From Phymorhynchus buccinoides (lineage: Eukaryota; Mollusca; Gastropoda; Neogastropoda; Raphitomidae): a stretch of DNA of 64,000 nucleotides. The notes beneath the pieces are model-generated. The model did not search any database. It saw nothing but the letters and a program-made list of their open reading frames with translations, and was not told the origin of the DNA. The position numbers and the translations under genes were made by a program. The stretch spans positions 32,090,983-32,154,982 of the forward strand of contig CM065690.1 in the NCBI GenBank assembly GCA_017654935.2, in the 5' to 3' direction. Below are positions 55,911 to 64,000 of this stretch, piece by piece (the first letter of the stretch is position 1; every line of letters begins with the position of its first letter).

Positions 55911-56026
55911 TGCAGGGCACTTCCAGGTGCTGGCATCTGAGCGGCTCCACCTTAGCAAAGCCGGTGATGTTGGCTGCGGCACCGCGGCTGAAACTGATGG
56001 CAGCCAAGCCCATCTTGTTCATCCAC
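55911..56026 (-). CDS. cnk: CNK gene, exon after the PH domain
   Basis: With the split codon at its start it reads (K)WMNKMGLAAISFSRG, then ANITGFAKVEPLRCQHLEVPC. It begins with the last turn of the PH C-terminal helix ('DDMxxWxNxM' in CNKSR). Acceptor TTTCCAG before 56,026; the consensus donor TGCA/GTGAGT after 55,911 gives phase 1, which matches the next exon. Confidence 0.8.
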
Positions 56027-56100
56027 CTGGAAAGAACCAACCCAAACACTGCCAGTTTTGTTGTTGTTGATTTCGTTGTATTAATTGAATTTTTTTTTTT

Positions 56101-56316
56101 AACCCTTTCACCGCCAGCCATATTTCAGGCAAGAATTCCCATTAAATTTACCTGGGTAGAGAACAAAATCCATCTGCAGTATTTGGGGATTCTTCTGTGG
56201 CATATGTAAAATAAGGTCTATCCTTACTTCCCAAAACTAAGACAATAGGGTCTTTGGATAATAGACCCCAATTTGATGCCTTTTAGAGACCTTTGATGCC
56301 TTTTAGAAAGGGTTAA
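56101..56316. mobile_element. R2 element copy, right end shortened
   Basis: Starts AACCCTTTCACCGCCA and ends GAAAGGGTTAA. The internal part 'aaggtctatccttacttccc' matches the other copies. Confidence 0.8.
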
Positions 56317-56582
56317 ACGAGTCCACTATCTTGACATTACAAGCTTGGCTAACCACAGTCACCCAATAAATATGGCCAGTTTTGTATTAATTTAATAATC
56401 CATAATTTTGATATCTTAATTATTTCATACTTTAGCTAAACAAAGCCATTCCTACCCGGGTTACAATTATACACTTACAAGAAATTCACATTTCAAGAAT
56501 TCAAAAAAAAGAAACTTGAAGTAATTATAAAGATTTTTTAAATAGCCTAATCCTTACTTACTTAGGTTACTACCAGGGTATT

Positions 56583-56821
56583 AACCCTTTCACCGCCAAA
56601 GTCGCATTTTAGCACCACAGTGATTTACCACCTATGTCACTAAAAGGCATCAAATTGGGGTCTATTACCCAAAGACCCTATTGTCTTAGTTTTGGGAAGT
56701 AAGGATAGACCTTATTTTATGTCACAGAACAATCCCCAATACTACAGATGGTTTTTGTTCTCTACCCAGGTAAACTTAATGGAATTTTTTGGCTGAAATA
56801 TGGCTGGCGGTGAAAGGGCTA
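56583..56821. mobile_element. R2 element copy, opposite orientation
   Basis: Starts AACCCTTTCACCGCCA, ends TGGCGGTGAAAGGGCTAA. It is about 270 bp from the previous copy and inverted, so the pair could form a larger hairpin. Confidence 0.85.
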
Positions 56822-56939
56822 AGTCACAAGAGTTCTATGTTTCAGCTTAGTCCAGTCTTAAGAGGTGCTTTATAAAATAACATTCAAGCTGTATATTGTG
56901 CAATAAACCATGACACAACGGCTCATTCAGGTAACTCAC

Positions 56940-57008
56940 TTGCTCATATCATCCTGGCGCTCAGAGGCGAAGTAAAAGGTGGTACCAGAATTGTGGATTT
57001 TGAAAGCG
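56940..57008 (-). CDS. cnk: CNK gene, PH domain C-terminal exon
   Basis: With split codons it reads FAFKIHNSGTTFYFASERQD then DMSK. Same spacing as CNKSR PH ends ('YAFKxxHPxxxxFYFAAExxDDMNxW'). Acceptor CTGTTTCAG before 57,008, donor AA/GTGAGT after 56,940. Confidence 0.87.
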
Positions 57009-57947
57009 CTGAAACAGAGATGTTCCACAGACTAAGACATGGCACCTTGAGTAACTTTTGTGGTAATCCACATGGGAATTCTCTAGTACATTCACATGCT
57101 AATGTCAAGAAAAATAAATCATTGTTTCCTTTTAGATTGAGTCAAACAAAATAAAAAAGAAACAGAAAAGAAAATGTGTTAAAACCAAAATAAGCTCCGA
57201 GGTGAGCCTATACTTTAGCTGAGTGAAACTGTTATAAAATTCGTTTTATCACGATTATAAATATCACTGAAAGACTGAAAGTAAACAAATACACATGTGA
57301 GCATGCATGCGTGCACACATTTAATTTAATTTTTGTAAATACAAAAAGAACTAGTCTAGCTTGCCTTAAAAAAGAAATAACGCCATGCTGGAAAGTCTTT
57401 AGTCACACTGGGGAAACTGTAAGCATGTATGGACACCTCTATACAACCTTTACTCCCACCCAACCTCCTTTTTGCCTGTACTCATGCTTGGCCAAGCATC
57501 CATAACATCCACACATGCATACACTAAACAAATAAACATGCGATTCAGTGACAGCTAGACTTCCACAAAAGAAGATGCAATATTGACCCCCCAAATGCCG
57601 ACATACAAAATAAAGTGCTAACGAAAATATTACGCCTCAGTAGAGATTGTTGGATACATGTTAAACAATCAATCAACGAACCAATTGTTCGTTCGTCCGT
57701 CCTGAGGGATGATGACCATGCTTCAACAGTTCGTCCTTGTGGAAATCTAGGATGCTGGATATGTTCGCAAATGGCTAGTGAGGCCAATGCGAGCCAGGAA
57801 GGATCTCTGACAGTGAGGACAGGAGAAAGAGTTGGGGGGATCTGTCGGGATTGCAGAGGTGCGACTGTTTAGGCGGGTCTTGCGTGCCTCACACTTTGCC
57901 TGCGATGTCTCGATACGGTGCGCCTCAAAGTTGGTGGCTCCAAACCA
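57009..57947. other. CNK intron sequence with an unclassified repeat
   Basis: 57,690-57,947 looks like the end of an interspersed repeat. Part of it (57,811-57,876) reappears inverted at 60,159-60,225. No exon is recognised. Confidence 0.45.
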
Positions 57948-58362
57948 ATTACCGTAATTTACGGCCTATTAGGCGCAACTATTTTACTGAACTTTGACCC
58001 CTGCGCCCAATCCGGCGCATGCGCCCTTTCTATACTCTAAACAGAAAACAGTAAGGGGGTCGAGAGTTGAAATGAACAACTCACCATGCTCTGGTAGCTT
58101 CCACAACAAACCGACAACAGTTCACTCGCATTGCACTTTCGCTTCACGATCGTATCTCTTCCATGATCACAATCGGACACAGCAATAGGCCTGTAATGAT
58201 GTTACTTTCGCTGATCATTTCGTTCTTCCTTTTTTTGATTTCTTTGGTTTCTTTGCGCCTTATCGGGTGTATGCGCCCTATCTTTGTTCAAATTACGATT
58301 TTTTTTTAAAAAGCAGGGGGTGCGCCTTATACGCTGTCGCCTTATGGGCCGTAAATTATGGT
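57948..58362. mobile_element. R5 element with inverted ends
   Basis: Left 'taccgtaatttacggcctat' and right 'gggccgtaaattatggta' are complementary; inside the ends, 'ttaggcgcaact' faces 'gtgcgccttata'. Non-coding. Confidence 0.75.
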
Positions 58363-58428
58363 AGTTAATGGATAAATGTTAAATCACTCACTCACTCATT
58401 CAATCACTAACATAGTCAAATCACTCAC

Positions 58429-58505
58429 AACTTTTTGCTTTTCTGCCCCGGAGCTGGAGACACCTGGAAGGCTGGCATGTAGATCACCCCTTCGGCTCTT
58501 AACTC
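58429..58505 (-). CDS. cnk: CNK gene, PH domain middle exon
   Basis: Reads ELRAEGVIYMPAFQVSPAPG then QKSKK. It corresponds to the CNKSR PH segment 'KAEGFISLPEFKIDRASECxKK'. Acceptor CTGTTCAG before 58,505, donor TT/GTGAGT after 58,429; phase 0 in, phase 2 out. Confidence 0.87.
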
Positions 58506-58998
58506 CTGAACAGGGAAAGAAAATATACATGAACTCATTCAAGTCATTCTGGCCATATATGTCTGGAATCAATAGATAGCTGTCCATTTTATGCATTTGC
58601 TTCAAGGGAAGTAAATCTGTATGCACACCATACCTTGGTGACTTCTAAACTCGCTTCACTCCCTTAGACCACAATTTTGCCTCTGACTTTGCTTTTGTAG
58701 TGGTTCATTGTGGAGGAACCAATCGGTGTAGTTTTTCTATAAAGTCTATAGATAAAAAAGTCTGATCTACCACTTCCCAGTATGTCTAAACCTGAAGTAA
58801 AAACCCGTAATCTTCTTTCATTTCTCCTTTTGTTTATGTATGTTTTGTTTGTGTGCATGGCTGGAGTGATTTGTGAGGTTTTTAGATAATTCAAAATCGT
58901 ATGCGATGCGAATGAGTTAAAAACAAACACATATATTAACAAACCAAACGACTCAACTTCACTGCTTCAGAGAATTTTGATTTACACTTTATCAACAA
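58506..58998. other. CNK intron sequence
   Basis: No exon or repeat is recognised. Confidence 0.4.
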
Positions 58999-59580
58999 GA
59001 GTACCGTATTTTTCGGACCATAAGGCGTTTGTGTGTTTAAGGCGAACAGAGCAATTTTCAAGAAAAATCTAAAAAAATTAAAGAAAAAGGCGCCCTTGTT
59101 TATAAGGCGATACACACCTCGCAAAAGAAAGTCAAACTTTGAAGCCCATACGCGTCCGGTAAACGCTTGCCGACCGCCATTACTGCTGTCATAAACGAGA
59201 GTTGGCTCCCCTTTCAAATAACCGAACTTCCGTTTGTGCTACTTCCTGTCATTGTGTTTGGAATTTTCTTGGCAAAAACTGATAGAATTATGGCATTTTA
59301 ATCTCTACAACGATGCTTTTTAATCCAATGAAGGGCTATGGCATCTGTTGGACGGTATCTCGGACAATAATAGGGATCTTGAAGCATTTTAGCTTGAGTA
59401 TTCGTCGTATCAGCGACTCGTTACCACTTTCAATGTCTAGATTTACAGTAGACTGTACTGAGCACGGCAATCATTGCCTCTCTTCTCACGACTTTGTTCA
59501 CTAATAGGGGGTGCCCTCGTTTCTTAGGCACATAGGTCGAAATTTGAGAAAAAAATATCGCCTTATAACCCGGAAATTAT
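58999..59580. mobile_element. R5-type element with inverted ends
   Basis: Left 'taccgtatttttcggaccat' + 'aaggcg' and right 'cgccttataacccggaaatt' + 'atggt' are approximately complementary. A relative of 57,948-58,362 with different internal sequence. Confidence 0.65.
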
Positions 59581-59960
59581 GGTCGTCTTAAGACTTAAAT
59601 AATGAACATTGGAGAGAAGATAATGAAATAAAGTAAGCTGGGCAGCAAAAATGTTTGCATCTGTTTGAACCCCCACTAAAGTACATAGCATCAAAATTGT
59701 CAAAACGATGACAGCAGATGCTGAGTGAAAGAAGAACAACAGCTGGATAACTCTATTTTAAAAGGTACACGCTTCCCTATCAAAGCCACCTATGGGACCA
59801 ATCCGCCTAGCTACCAGGTAAAAGATGTAGAGGCATCAACTCAGAAACTTCAAAAAAAAAAGAAAGTCTCAGGTTTGTTCATATGGCCCTCACCCAACAC
59901 AGTACACTGTCACAACAACCAAGAACATGTGAATAGGTTTGAGGCTTAACTTAGCAGTTT

Positions 59961-60274
59961 AACCCCTTGACTGACAGAGAAAATTAAGGAAAAAATAATT
60001 GGGCAAATCATGCCATGAAGAAGACAACTGACAGAGCCAGTCTGGCAAAATGGTCTGGGGATATAACTCTCTTGACAGTGTTAGAGCAAAAGCCAGCATA
60101 TCAGGGTTATTCCTTTTCATCTGATGACATCATCAGTGATAGGGGGTGAAAATGTTATCCGCCTAAACAGTCGCAACTCTGCAACCCCGACAGATCCCCC
60201 CAACTCTTTCTCCTGTCCTCACTGTGATGTCATCAGGTCAGTACGTAATACGTTGGTGGCAGTCAATGGGATAA
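59961..60274. mobile_element. R3 element copy carrying an 87-bp insertion
   Basis: Ends AACCCCTTGACTGACA and TGGCAGTCAATGGGATAA. Compared with 42,857-43,082 it has extra sequence at about 60,141-60,227 flanked by GTGAT on both sides. Confidence 0.85.
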
Positions 60275-60464
60275 GGTTTGTTTGACATTTTGTGGTTGAA
60301 ATTTAACATCTAGAATCAAAAGTTCCCTTTGACTTGAACTTGTTGAAGGGATAAATTTCAATGGGTGCCTGCAGAAGAATAGCATTTTTTGAAAGAAACA
60401 AAAAAATCTGTTCCGTTCTGAGGGACTGCCAAAGCTTTTTTATCTTTTCCAGATTCCAACTGAC

Positions 60465-60616
60465 CTCCTTATTCTTGTAGTAGTAGAGGTTGTAGATCTT
60501 GAGCACGCACCAGCGCTTGTGCCACTGGCGTGACAGGGTTCGGTCCTTCTCCTTCTTCTTGTACAGCCACCCCTGACAGTCCCCCAGGCCCAGGTCTTTA
60601 CACGACACCCGCCGAT
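60465..60616 (-). CDS. cnk: CNK gene, first PH-domain exon
   Basis: 50 complete codons: RRVSCKDLGLGDCQGWLYKK, then KEKDRTLSRQWHKRWCVLK and IYNLYYYKNKE. This is the hallmark start of the CNKSR/IPCEF1 PH domain (RRISCKDLG..DCxGWLxKKK...W.KxWxVLK...LYWY). The domain binds phosphoinositides and localises the scaffold to the membrane. Acceptor CCTCTCAG before 60,616, donor GAG/GTCAGT after 60,465. The first 58 nt with the acceptor are the unit of the array directly upstream. Confidence 0.92.
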
Positions 60617-61690
60617 CTGAGAGGCATCGTTTTTGTCACCGTGATTATCACTATTATCACAGATTTACTCATTGTACAGCCACCCCTGACAGTCCCCCCA
60701 GGCCCAGGTCTTTACACGACACCCGCCGATCTGAGAGGCATCGTTTTTGTCGCCGTGATTATCACTATTATCACATATTTACTCATTGTACAGCCACCCC
60801 TCAGTCCCCCAGGCCCAGGTCACAGTCCCCCCTGACCCAGGTCTTTATATGACACCCGCCGATCTGATGAGAGGCATCGTTTTTGTTGCCATGATTATCA
60901 CTATTATCACAGATTTACTCATTGTACAGCCATCCTTCACAGTCCCCCCTGACCCAGGTCTTTACACGACACCCGCCGATCTGAGAGGCATCGTTTTTGT
61001 CGCCATGATTATCACTATTATCACAGATTTACTCATTGTACAGCCATCCTTCACAGTCCCCCCTGACCCAGGTCTTTACACGACACCCGCCGATCTGAGA
61101 GGCATCGTTTTTGTCGCCGTGATTATCACTATTATCACAGATTTACTCATTATACAGCCATCCTTCACAGTCCCCCCTGACCCAGGTCTTTACACGACAC
61201 CCGCCGATCTGAGAGGCATCGTTTTTGTCGCCGTGATTATCACTATTATCACAGATTTACTCATTGTACAGCCATCCTTCACAGTCCCCCCTGACCCAGG
61301 TCTTTACACGACACCCGCCGATCTGAGAGGCATCGTTTTTGTCGCCGTGATTATCACTATTATCACAGATTTACTCATTGTACAGCCATCCTTCACAGTC
61401 CCCCCTGACCCAGGTCTTTACACGACACCCGCCGATCTGAGAGGCATCGTTTTTGTCGCCGTGATTATCACTATTATCACAGATTTACTCATTGTACAGC
61501 CATCCTTCACAGTCCCCCCTGACCCAGGTCTTTATATGACACCCGCCGATCTGATGAGAGGCATCATTTTTGTCGCCGTGATTATCACTATTATCACCAT
61601 TATCACAAATTTACTAACTTATTGTACAGCCACCCTTCACAGTCCCCCCTGTCCCAGGTCTTTACACGACACTTGCTGATCTGATGGACG
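60617..61690 (-). repeat. Tandem array, about 113-bp unit, 9 intronic copies, carrying the acceptor and first 58 nt of the PH exon
   Basis: Units contain the exon start (minus RRVSCKDLG...), the AG acceptor and about 53 nt of intron ('gccgtgattatcactattat', 'cacagatttactcatt'). Copies start near 60,674, 60,788, 60,927, 61,036, 61,153, 61,266, 61,379, 61,492 and 61,624. Most copies carry changed exon sequence with an early stop (minus RRVSCKDLGQGGL-stop). The 297-codon plus frame is an artefact. Confidence 0.95.
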
Positions 61691-62297
61691 TTATGGTCAT
61701 TATGTTTATCATTACCATCACTTTGATCACTGTCATCATTATAATACTCCTTATCATAATTATCACCATAATCGCTATCATAATCATCATTGTCATTGCT
61801 TTGGGCCATGTATGATTATTTCTTTAATGGATAATCTAGGTCACAGGCCCAGCCATCATTACATTGTAATTTACAATCATCATTTTCATCACGCTCTCTC
61901 TGACAGGGATTGAACATCTGAGCTGTCAGTGAACAATTCCAGATGTAGAATACTGAGAACATGGAACAAACTTCTGAAAATGCTCCTTGTACAAATCAAA
62001 CAAAAAATAACACGAAAACACACTTTGGTGACCCTGAGGGACTTTTAACCAACACTGAGACTGACAACTGATAAGCACTGAATGACTGGTTACATAAGAT
62101 TACATAAGACTGCATTAAGATTGTTTCATGTGTTCTAATAAATAAAAAAAAGGTTTCTGGCTACTTCAGACACTTATTGAAAAACACAATTACAACTGAT
62201 TTTGATATAATTTACAAAAAGTCATACGAAGAAAACATTGACCTTCAACTTCATTGAATAATTTCTGAAAATATTCAACACCAAAGAATATCAATTT
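61691..62297. other. CNK intron sequence
   Basis: A degenerate (ATC)n-like stretch at 61,690-61,800, then AT-rich unique sequence. No exon is recognised. Confidence 0.45.
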
Positions 62298-62539
62298 AAC
62301 CCTTTCAACGCCAAACATTTTTCAGCTAAAACTTTCCATTACACTTACCTGGGTAGAGAAAAGATTATGTCTGCAATATTGGGGATTCCTCTGTGTCATG
62401 CATACAATAGGGCCTATTCTTACTTCCCAAAATGAAGAACATAAGGTCACTGGATACCAGACCCTCATTTGATGCCTTTCAGTGACATGGGTGTTAAATC
62501 ATTGTGGTGCCCAGAGGCGACAGTGGCGATGAAAGGGTT
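62298..62539. mobile_element. R2 element copy
   Basis: AACCCTTTCAACGCCA at the left and TGGCGATGAAAGGGTTT at the right; internal sequence matches other R2 copies. Confidence 0.8.
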
Positions 62540-62643
62540 TTTTAAGACCTTCACAGTGGTTCATGTCGGACATTCGGGTAACTGATATGACACACACCAT
62601 CGCTGTTCTTTTACGACTGACAGTTACAAAATTTGAGACTTAC

Positions 62644-62689
62644 CTGCGGCTCTTCTACTACCCCCCGACTTGTATCTCATTTGCACTGC
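62644..62689 (-). CDS. cnk: CNK gene, 46-nt microexon before the PH domain
   Basis: Acceptor TTTTTCCAG before 62,689 and perfect donor GCAG/GTAAGT after 62,644. Reads AVQMRYKSGGSRRAA and leaves one base, which with the next exon gives D then RRVSCKDLG. The basic linker ahead of the PH domain fits the family, but it is short, so it is less certain than the other exons. Confidence 0.6.
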
Positions 62690-62821
62690 CTGGAAAAACA
62701 CACATAACACTGAAATATATGAGTCGAGTCAAGTATACTTTATTATCTCAAAATAGAGAGATTCAAAGGAAACTTAAAGGAAACAACAATGTTGAAAACA
62801 TTAAAACATTCAAAACATATT

Positions 62822-63770
62822 TGTGACCCAGCACCATGAAAGGGACATTAAGTGTCCAATGACAATTCTGAGACAATTGTACATTTAGAAACTTCCAACA
62901 ATTCTCTTTCAAATGATATAAAAACAATTCCTGTATCTTTTCCCATGTTAGAGTTATGAGCATTTAAAGTTGGTAGGGTGACTGTCGGCCATGTTAGACT
63001 CCCGGCCGACGCACTTTTTTACGCTCACACATTCACTTGTGGCGGTGCCATAGCCGATGAGGTTTAACCGAGGCGTGGTCACCGCTACAGCTATCTGTAT
63101 TAATAAAAAAAAATCGGGACTTTACTGGTTTCGTATTGCCTCCAGTATTGTTCCCACCATATTTGTATTTACAAATGTCCCATATGTGTCTGATTCAGAC
63201 CAAGAGGACGTAAAACACCATTTTCGTCGTCGTTTCCCATGTTAGAGTTATGAGCATTTAAAGTTGGTAGGGTGACTGTCTGCCATTTGGAGAAATCACA
63301 GTCTAAAGTTTAGACTAGCTGAAGAAAACGCACCAACCTACACATTTTAACCCTTTCACCGCCAATGTCGCATTTTAGCACCACAGTGATTTGACACCTA
63401 TGTCATTAAAAGGCATCAAATTGGGGTCTATTATCCAAAGACCCTATTGTCTTAGTAAGGATAGACCTTATTTTATATATGCCACAGAAGAATCCCCAAT
63501 ACTGCAGATGGATTTTTGTTCTCTACCCAGGTAATTTTAATGGACATTTTTGGCTGAAATATGGCTGGCGGTGAAAGGGTTAAAGCATTTTTTGGAGTAT
63601 TTAGAGTCCATAACAAAGGTTGTCCTTTACAAATTTGAAAGATGAGATGCTAGAGAGCACGAAAATACACATAACTCAAAATTGATCAAAATGTTTGTTT
63701 TTGACTTTGCAAGCCTGTTGTGAGAAATTAGCCCAGCGACTTAATGTCCCTTTCGTGGTGCTGGGTCACA
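62822..63770. mobile_element. Element with terminal inverted repeats (R10), 949 bp, with nested insertions
   Basis: Left 'tgtgacccagcaccatgaaa' + 'gggacattaagt' and right 'acttaatgtccctttcgtgg' + 'tgctgggtcaca' are complementary with one mismatch. Inside: an R2 copy (63,349-63,582) and a direct repeat of about 48 bp ('cccatgttagagttatgagc', 62,941 and 63,236) that brackets about 250 bp of other sequence. Confidence 0.85.
63349..63582. mobile_element. R2 element copy nested in R10
   Basis: Ends AACCCTTTCACCGCCA and TGGCGGTGAAAGGGTTA. Because it sits inside R10 it is younger than that R10 copy. Confidence 0.85.
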
Positions 63771-64000
63771 TTCATAGAAAATGTTGCCATAAGATAAGAA
63801 ATGCACAATCATCCAGACTGGATAAAACCATTCTACCTACTTGTTAAAGAAAATAGTAGTTCCAAGAGATTTAACCCCTTCCCTGCCGGCCCAGTGTCTA
63901 CTACAGTACAAGTATGACATCATTGATAATGTAATGACTTTTCATGTCACAAGTCTGGAATGTTGGATTTTGCTTTAGAACATTCATGAGGGACATGTCT

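Larger units (their letters stand above)
47988..62689 (-). other. cnk: CNK-family scaffold gene (CNKSR / IPCEF1-like), 3' eight exons; gene span
   Basis: Eight exons at 62,644-62,689, 60,465-60,616, 58,429-58,505, 56,940-57,008, 55,911-56,026, 52,265-52,498, 50,037-50,224 and 47,988-48,092 (minus strand). They join in frame at all seven junctions to give 328 residues and a stop. The product is the C-terminal part of connector enhancer of KSR, a membrane-associated scaffold of RAS-RAF-MAPK signalling (CNKSR1-3 and IPCEF1 in vertebrates, cnk in flies). Diagnostic features are the RRVSCKDLG..DCQGWLYKKK start of the PH domain, the AEGVIYMPAF strand, the FYFASERQDDM end of the PH domain, the YYSESDEDP motif and the C-terminal QLRKLLALKRTLK helical region. 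The SAM, CRIC and PDZ exons must lie beyond position 64,000. Family assignment is from remembered family patterns, not a search. Confidence 0.88.

Noticed and set aside
60786..61679. 297-codon plus frame with repeated FVAVIITIITDLL segments, resembling a membrane protein
   Set aside because: It is the antisense of the PH-exon-edge array; the repeats come from intron sequence and have no independent gene features.

Overview
The window is animal genomic DNA: interrupted genes with GT-AG introns, very dense microsatellites and minisatellites, tRNA-headed SINEs and many short inverted-repeat elements. The Toll-like receptor (TLR) expansion and repeat style suggest a mollusc, probably a marine gastropod. 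That placement is inference, and no species is identified. All recognisable genes lie on the minus strand.

Left half (1-39.5 kb): a cluster of TLR paralogs. Locus A (1-1865) is the 5' part of an LRR ectodomain exon that runs off the left edge. Locus B has a first exon with a TATA box near 28.4 kb, a frameshifted ectodomain exon (18,869-20,991) and two TIR-encoding exons (16,648-17,013 and 14,434-14,697). Locus C (29,145-31,246) is an intact ectodomain exon with its own 5' UTR exon near 31.75 kb but no TIR exon before locus B. A and C are almost identical (about 8 substitutions in 1,856 nt, no indels). Locus D (36,946-39,189) is a different, complete TLR of 747 residues in one coding exon, with signal peptide, LRRs, LRRCT, membrane segment and TIR.

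Right half (47.99-62.69 kb): the last eight exons of a CNK-family scaffold (connector enhancer of KSR / IPCEF1-like). They encode the PH domain, an acidic/proline-serine-threonine region and a C-terminal helical region. All seven internal junctions keep reading phase. SAM, CRIC and PDZ exons should lie beyond the right edge.

Main observation: at both the TLR-B and CNK loci, tandem repeats sit exactly on exon edges, and their units contain part of the exon plus the splice site, or the last codons plus the stop. There are seven such arrays, from 2 to about 95 copies. One unit is the TIR box-3 helix plus stop codon, giving about 3.4 kb of 36-bp repeats. This looks like a recurrent local process that multiplies exon borders and makes rows of decoy splice sites.

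The rest is repeats: a 92-bp CAA/CAG-rich minisatellite (7.9-9.19 kb), long CT/GA/CA/GT and poly-C/G tracts, a 2.7-kb purine-rich stretch (21.06-23.85 kb), two SINE families, several TIR or foldback elements (some nested), and a truncated hAT-like element with a zinc-finger relic (48,400-49,066). No tRNA or rRNA genes and no CRISPR arrays were found.
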